A DNA stretch of 10,881 bases from contig JAQSXQ010000034.1 in assembly GCA_029256565.1 (NCBI GenBank), positions 1-10,881 on the forward strand. Reading direction: 5' to 3'. Of the stretch, positions 8,283-10,881 are shown piece by piece. Both the position numbers and the translations under genes were made by a program. The notes under the pieces were generated by a model. The model was not told the DNA's origin, ran no database searches, and saw nothing but the letters and a program-made list of their open reading frames with translations. Each line of letters starts with the position of its first letter. Position 1 is the first letter of the stretch. Origin of the DNA: Mycobacterium sp. GTDB taxonomy: Bacteria > Actinomycetota > Actinomycetes > Mycobacteriales > Mycobacteriaceae.

Positions 8283-9144
8283 CGTCGGCGGGGTGCGGCC
8301 CGCAGACGCCGGGGTGCACTTCGACGCGGTGCAGGTCGTCGCCGAGTTCGATCTGCCTGCTGAACGTGGTCGCCGCCAGTGCGCGCCAGTCCTCTTCTTG
8401 GCCGGGGGCGATCCCGGGCACGTAGTGCGTCAGTATCAGGACGCCCACACCGGCGCGGGCTGCCGTCGCCCCGGCCTCTTCCACCGACGAGTGGTAGTCG
8501 CAGACATCGCGTATGCGCTGCTGTGGCAGCGCGCCGATGAGGTCCTTGCGGATCACGGTGTGGACGAGTGCCCCTGCGCCGTAAGTCAATTCGTCAAGGC
8601 TCGAACATGGCACGGTGTCACCGGCGAGTACCACCGACGCGTCGCCGTGCTCGATGCGGAACCCGATCGTCGGGGCGACGGGCCTATGGTCGGTCGGAGC
8701 GGCCCGCACCACCACGTCGTCGCGGTCCCACACCACGCCGCCGGTGTGCTCGCGGACGTCGAGGCGCGGTGGTCCAGTGATGTCGGCGTGGTGGGCGACG
8801 CGGTAGCCGATGTCGTGCCCGAAGGCTGCCAGCGTCGCGTCGACGACGTCGGCGGTGCCCGGCGGCCCGATGATCGGAAACGGTGCAGGATCAGGATCGA
8901 ACGTCGTGATCCACCGCGTGATGATGAGGTCGCCGAGGTCGGCGATGTGGTCACTGTGCAGGTGCGTGAGCAGTAGCGCGGTCAGCGCGCTGGCGCTACT
9001 GCCCGCTGCGGCGAGTCGCTGCTGGACGCCGCGACCGCAGTCGGTGAGGAAGGTCTGTTCACCCGCGCGGACCAGTGTGGCCGGGCCCGCCCGCCTGGCG
9101 TCCGGTATGGGGCTACCGGTCCCGAGCAGCGTGACCTCGATCAT
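8266..9144 (-). CDS. rnz: RNase Z-like metallo-beta-lactamase-fold hydrolase
   Basis: RNase Z removes 3' trailers from tRNA precursors using two zinc ions. The 292-residue protein begins MIEVTLLGTGSPIPDARRAG, the family's usual opening, and carries the metal-binding HxHxDH motif (THLHSDHIADL, H61, H63, D65, H66). Later candidate ligands are H153 (TDHRPVAPTIGFRIE), D176 (VLAGDTVPCS) and H240 (LTHYVPG). The ATG at 9144 was chosen because the family N-terminus starts there; a TTG at 9171 would add nine residues without similarity. Canonical bacterial RNase Z has a long glycine/proline-rich arm that grips tRNA; I see no obvious long insertion here, so a different hydrolase activity is possible, although the M. 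tuberculosis homologue (Rv2407) is annotated as RNase Z. It overlaps the transglutaminase gene by 17 bp at its 3' end and is divergent from the CBS gene. Confidence 0.78.
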   Translation of the reverse strand: MIEVTLLGTGSPIPDARRAGPATLVRAGEQTFLTDCGRGVQQRLAAAGSSASALTALLLTHLHSDHIADLGDLIITRWITTFDPDPAPFPIIGPPGTADVVDATLAAFGHDIGYRVAHHADITGPPRLDVREHTGGVVWDRDDVVVRAAPTDHRPVAPTIGFRIEHGDASVVLAGDTVPCSSLDELTYGAGALVHTVIRKDLIGALPQQRIRDVCDYHSSVEEAGATAARAGVGVLILTHYVPGIAPGQEEDWRALAATTFSRQIELGDDLHRVEVHPGVCGPHPADVTPAG

Positions 9145-9232
9145 GAAGCCCGAAACTACTCCCGGGAACAAAGCGCCGAGGGCATATTCGGGTGCCGGCT
9201 ACCGCGTGTTCCGGTGCGGTTCGAGCTGGGGG

Positions 9233-9261
9233 TTTCCTGGTGGGCCGGAAAGACCTAACCT
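9233..9261 (+). promoter_or_regulatory. Candidate promoter of the CBS-domain gene
   Basis: TAACCT at 9256-9261 resembles a -10 element (four of six matches to TATAAT) and TTTCCT at 9233-9238 is a weak -35 at 17-bp spacing. Transcription would begin around 9267-9269, inside the CRP-type palindrome. The other part of this divergent gap (9145-9232) should hold the leftward promoter of the RNase Z-like gene, where only a weak AT-rich patch (GCATATTC, 9182-9189) stands out. Confidence 0.35.
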
Positions 9262-9263
9262 GA

Positions 9264-9279
9264 TGTGATCCACGTCACT
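9264..9279 (+). promoter_or_regulatory. CRP-type operator in the leader of the CBS-domain gene
   Basis: The sequence TGTGATCCACGTCACT matches the TGTGA-N6-TCACA site recognised by CRP/FNR-family regulators, including the mycobacterial cAMP receptor protein, at nine of ten defined positions. It sits just downstream of a candidate -10 element and 15 bases from the ATG, so a bound protein would overlap the transcription start and would be expected to repress. The match is seen directly; the regulator and the direction of control are inferred. Confidence 0.5.
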
Positions 9280-9282
9280 TTG

Positions 9283-9287
9283 GGAGG
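9283..9287 (+). promoter_or_regulatory. Ribosome-binding site of the CBS-domain gene
   Basis: GGAGG lies 6 nt upstream of the ATG at 9294, the best-matched Shine-Dalgarno among the rightward genes in this window, suggesting efficient translation. Confidence 0.8.
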
Positions 9288-9293
9288 TTCGAA

Positions 9294-9722
9294 ATGCGGA
9301 TCGCAGACGTGCTGAGGAACAAGGGCGCCGGGGTCTTGACCGTGTCGCCGGAGATGACCGTCGCCGAGTTGCTGACCGGTCTCGCCACGCGCAACGTGGG
9401 TGCCATGGTGGTGGTCGGACCCGATGGTCCGATCGGCATCGTGTCCGAACGCGACGTGGTGCGCAACCTGCACGCGCACGGCGCGGCGCTGTTGGAGCAT
9501 GCCGTCGCCGACATCATGTCGGCCGACGTCATCACGTGCACGCCTGCCGACTCGGTGGACGGTGTCAGCGGCTTGATGACCAACAACCGGGTGCGCCACG
9601 TTCCCGTGATGGACGGCGGTCATCTGACCGGCATCGTCAGCATCGGCGACGTGGTCAAGATTCGGATGGAGGAACTCGAGGCCCAGCAGGAGCAGCTCGA
9701 GGCGTACATCACCCAGGGGTGA
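9294..9722 (+). CDS. Stand-alone tandem CBS-domain protein
   Basis: The 142-residue protein is almost entirely a pair of CBS motifs, which fold together as a Bateman module that binds adenosine nucleotides or similar ligands and acts as a sensor. CBS1 spans about residues 7-60, ending in GPIGIVSERDVVRNL (45-59), and CBS2 about 71-125, with MSADVITCTPADSV (75-88) and LTGIVSIGDVVK (111-122). A short acidic, glutamine-rich helix (EELEAQQEQLEAYI, 126-139) follows and may mediate coiled-coil dimer contacts. No enzyme domain is attached, so it probably acts as a ligand-responsive partner of another protein. The start is firm (ATG with GGAGG). Length agrees with the M. tuberculosis homologue (Rv2406c, 142 residues as I recall). 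The leader carries a CRP-type palindrome. The last 14 bases overlap the convergent monooxygenase gene. Confidence 0.92.
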   Translation: MRIADVLRNKGAGVLTVSPEMTVAELLTGLATRNVGAMVVVGPDGPIGIVSERDVVRNLHAHGAALLEHAVADIMSADVITCTPADSVDGVSGLMTNNRVRHVPVMDGGHLTGIVSIGDVVKIRMEELEAQQEQLEAYITQG

Positions 9723-10881
9723 GGACCCGGGATTCGACGCCGTTGAGCAGGTCGTTGTCGGTGAACGCGCCGCGGTAGGCGGCGGCGGGATGACTGTCGG
9801 GAAGCCGGTCGCCGCGACCGAGCAGTTTGTGGCGAAGGGTGCCGGACTTGTCGGTCGAGATGAGGCCGCGTTCGCGCAACGTCGGGAAGAGGCGGTCGGC
9901 GGTCTCGGCGAACGACCCCGGCACCGTGGCGTGGTAGACGTTGATGCCGTCTACACCGGCTTCGCGCCATTCCTCGAGTTGGTCGGCGATTTCCTTGGCG
10001 GTGCCGACCACGCGGTTGGCGCCTTCGAGCACCCAGGCCATGTCGCGGATCGTCGGCTCGTCGTTGCCCGACGACTCCGATGCCCAGCGGATGAAGCTCT
10101 TGATGCCGGTGAACTCGCCGAGTTCGCTGATCGGGGTATCGAGGGACAGGCTGCCTCCGTCGACCCCGGCGTCGCCGAGCGCGTGCAGTGCTATGCCCTC
10201 GAGGTCGAGATACCGCTTGAGTTCGTCGTTGCGGCGGACCGCCTCGGCGTGCGTGTCACCGATGACGAACGACAACCCCTGAGCGAACGTGATGTCCTCG
10301 GGATTGCGGCCGTTGGCGGCCGCCAGGGCCCTGGTCTCGGTGGTCAGTCCGTACGCGGCGGCGGGGTTGGGGCTGCTGATGTAGACGCCCTCGGCGTTGC
10401 GCGCCGAGAACAGCTGCCCAGCCGGTGAGGACCCGGCCTGGAACAGCACGGGAGTCCGTTGCGGCGAGGGTGACGAGAAGTGCGGGCCCTCGACGCTGTA
10501 CCGCTTGCCGACGTGGTTGATCTTGTGGATCTTCGCCGGGTCGGAGTGGATTCCTGCCGCCTTGTCCTGCACGAGTGCGTCGTCGTCCCACGAGCCCTCC
10601 CAGAGCTTGTAGACGACGTCGACGTATTCGTTGGCCCATTCGTAGCGTTCGTCGTGGGCCAGCGTGCCCTCGTGTCCGAAGCTGCGGAACATGTTCTGGT
10701 TGAAGCTGGTCACGATGTTCCAGCCCAGCCGGCCGTCGGTGTAGTGATCCAGTGAGGACATCCGCCGGGCGAAGTCGAACGGATGGTCTTGCACGATCGA
10801 GCTGGTGAACACGATGCCGAGATGATCGGTCGCCGCGGCCAGGGCAGACGCGAGCACGGACGGGTCGTTGACGGGGATCTG
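9709..10881 (-). CDS. FMN-dependent monooxygenase, NtaA/SnaA/DszA (SoxA) family (5' end outside window)
   Basis: The 390 visible residues belong to the luciferase-like flavin monooxygenases that use FMNH2, supplied by a separate reductase, to oxidise substrates such as nitrilotriacetate or dibenzothiophene sulfone. Landmarks, counted from the window edge, are IVFTSSIVQDHPFDFARRM (23-41), SSLDHYTDGRLGWNIVTS (42-59), RYSVEGPHFSSPSPQRTPV (127-145), LFQAGSSPAG (146-155), and a C-terminal DGINVYHATVPGSF. Family members are usually about 430-460 residues, so roughly 40-70 N-terminal residues and the start codon lie right of the window. The frame is open to the edge (QIPVNDPS precedes an internal GTG at 10857 that should not be taken as the start). 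Substrate cannot be inferred; mycobacteria have several such paralogues. The 3' end overlaps the CBS gene by 14 bp. Confidence 0.9.
   Translation of the reverse strand, partial: QIPVNDPSVLASALAAATDHLGIVFTSSIVQDHPFDFARRMSSLDHYTDGRLGWNIVTSFNQNMFRSFGHEGTLAHDERYEWANEYVDVVYKLWEGSWDDDALVQDKAAGIHSDPAKIHKINHVGKRYSVEGPHFSSPSPQRTPVLFQAGSSPAGQLFSARNAEGVYISSPNPAAAYGLTTETRALAAANGRNPEDITFAQGLSFVIGDTHAEAVRRNDELKRYLDLEGIALHALGDAGVDGGSLSLDTPISELGEFTGIKSFIRWASESSGNDEPTIRDMAWVLEGANRVVGTAKEIADQLEEWREAGVDGINVYHATVPGSFAETADRLFPTLRERGLISTDKSGTLRHKLLGRGDRLPDSHPAAAYRGAFTDNDLLNGVESRVLTPG

Noticed and set aside
9145..9171. Upstream TTG start for the RNase Z-like gene
   Set aside because: It would add nine residues without family similarity before the typical MIEVTLLGTG opening at 9144.

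Overview
The window looks like a chromosomal segment of a high-GC mycobacterium (Mycobacterium/Mycolicibacterium type). Codon use is strongly GC-biased, GTG starts are frequent, and the gene order from the ComEA-like gene to the CBS-domain gene follows the M. tuberculosis block Rv2415c-Rv2406c as I recall it: comEA, comEC, holA, rpsT, ATP-grasp, alpha-E, transglutaminase, RNase Z-like, CBS. The PE gene that lies between transglutaminase and RNase Z in M. tuberculosis is absent here. Species cannot be fixed from the sequence alone.

Left edge (1-1011): the N-terminal part of a Rossmann-fold oxidoreductase of the dihydrodipicolinate reductase-like family runs leftward off the window. It is divergent from a RidA-family gene, with a 148-bp shared upstream region. 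Middle left (1122-4343): comEA, comEC and holA form a tightly packed rightward run. comEA is broken: its membrane-anchor half and its SLBB/helix-hairpin-helix half are in different frames, and the expected first strand of the SLBB domain is missing. comEC and holA look intact. rpsT (4368-4628) is read leftward and converges on holA.

Centre (4769-8282): a three-gene operon with overlapping or nearly touching ends encodes a circularly permuted ATP-grasp enzyme, an alpha-E protein and a transglutaminase-fold protein. The trio is widely conserved and was predicted by comparative genomics to make or cleave an amide or peptide bond, but I know of no established substrate. Here the ATP-grasp protein ends in an 11-glutamine tract coded by a CAG/CAA microsatellite, which is notable beside a transglutaminase-fold gene.

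Right (8266-10881): an RNase Z-like metallo-beta-lactamase gene is read leftward and overlaps the transglutaminase gene tail to tail. Divergent from it is a stand-alone two-CBS-domain protein with a strong ribosome-binding site and a CRP-type palindrome in its leader. The CBS gene overlaps tail to tail with a leftward FMN-dependent NtaA/SnaA/DszA-type monooxygenase whose N-terminus lies beyond the right edge. No tRNA, rRNA, insertion sequence, phage or CRISPR feature was seen, and no gene-free stretch exceeds 300 bases.
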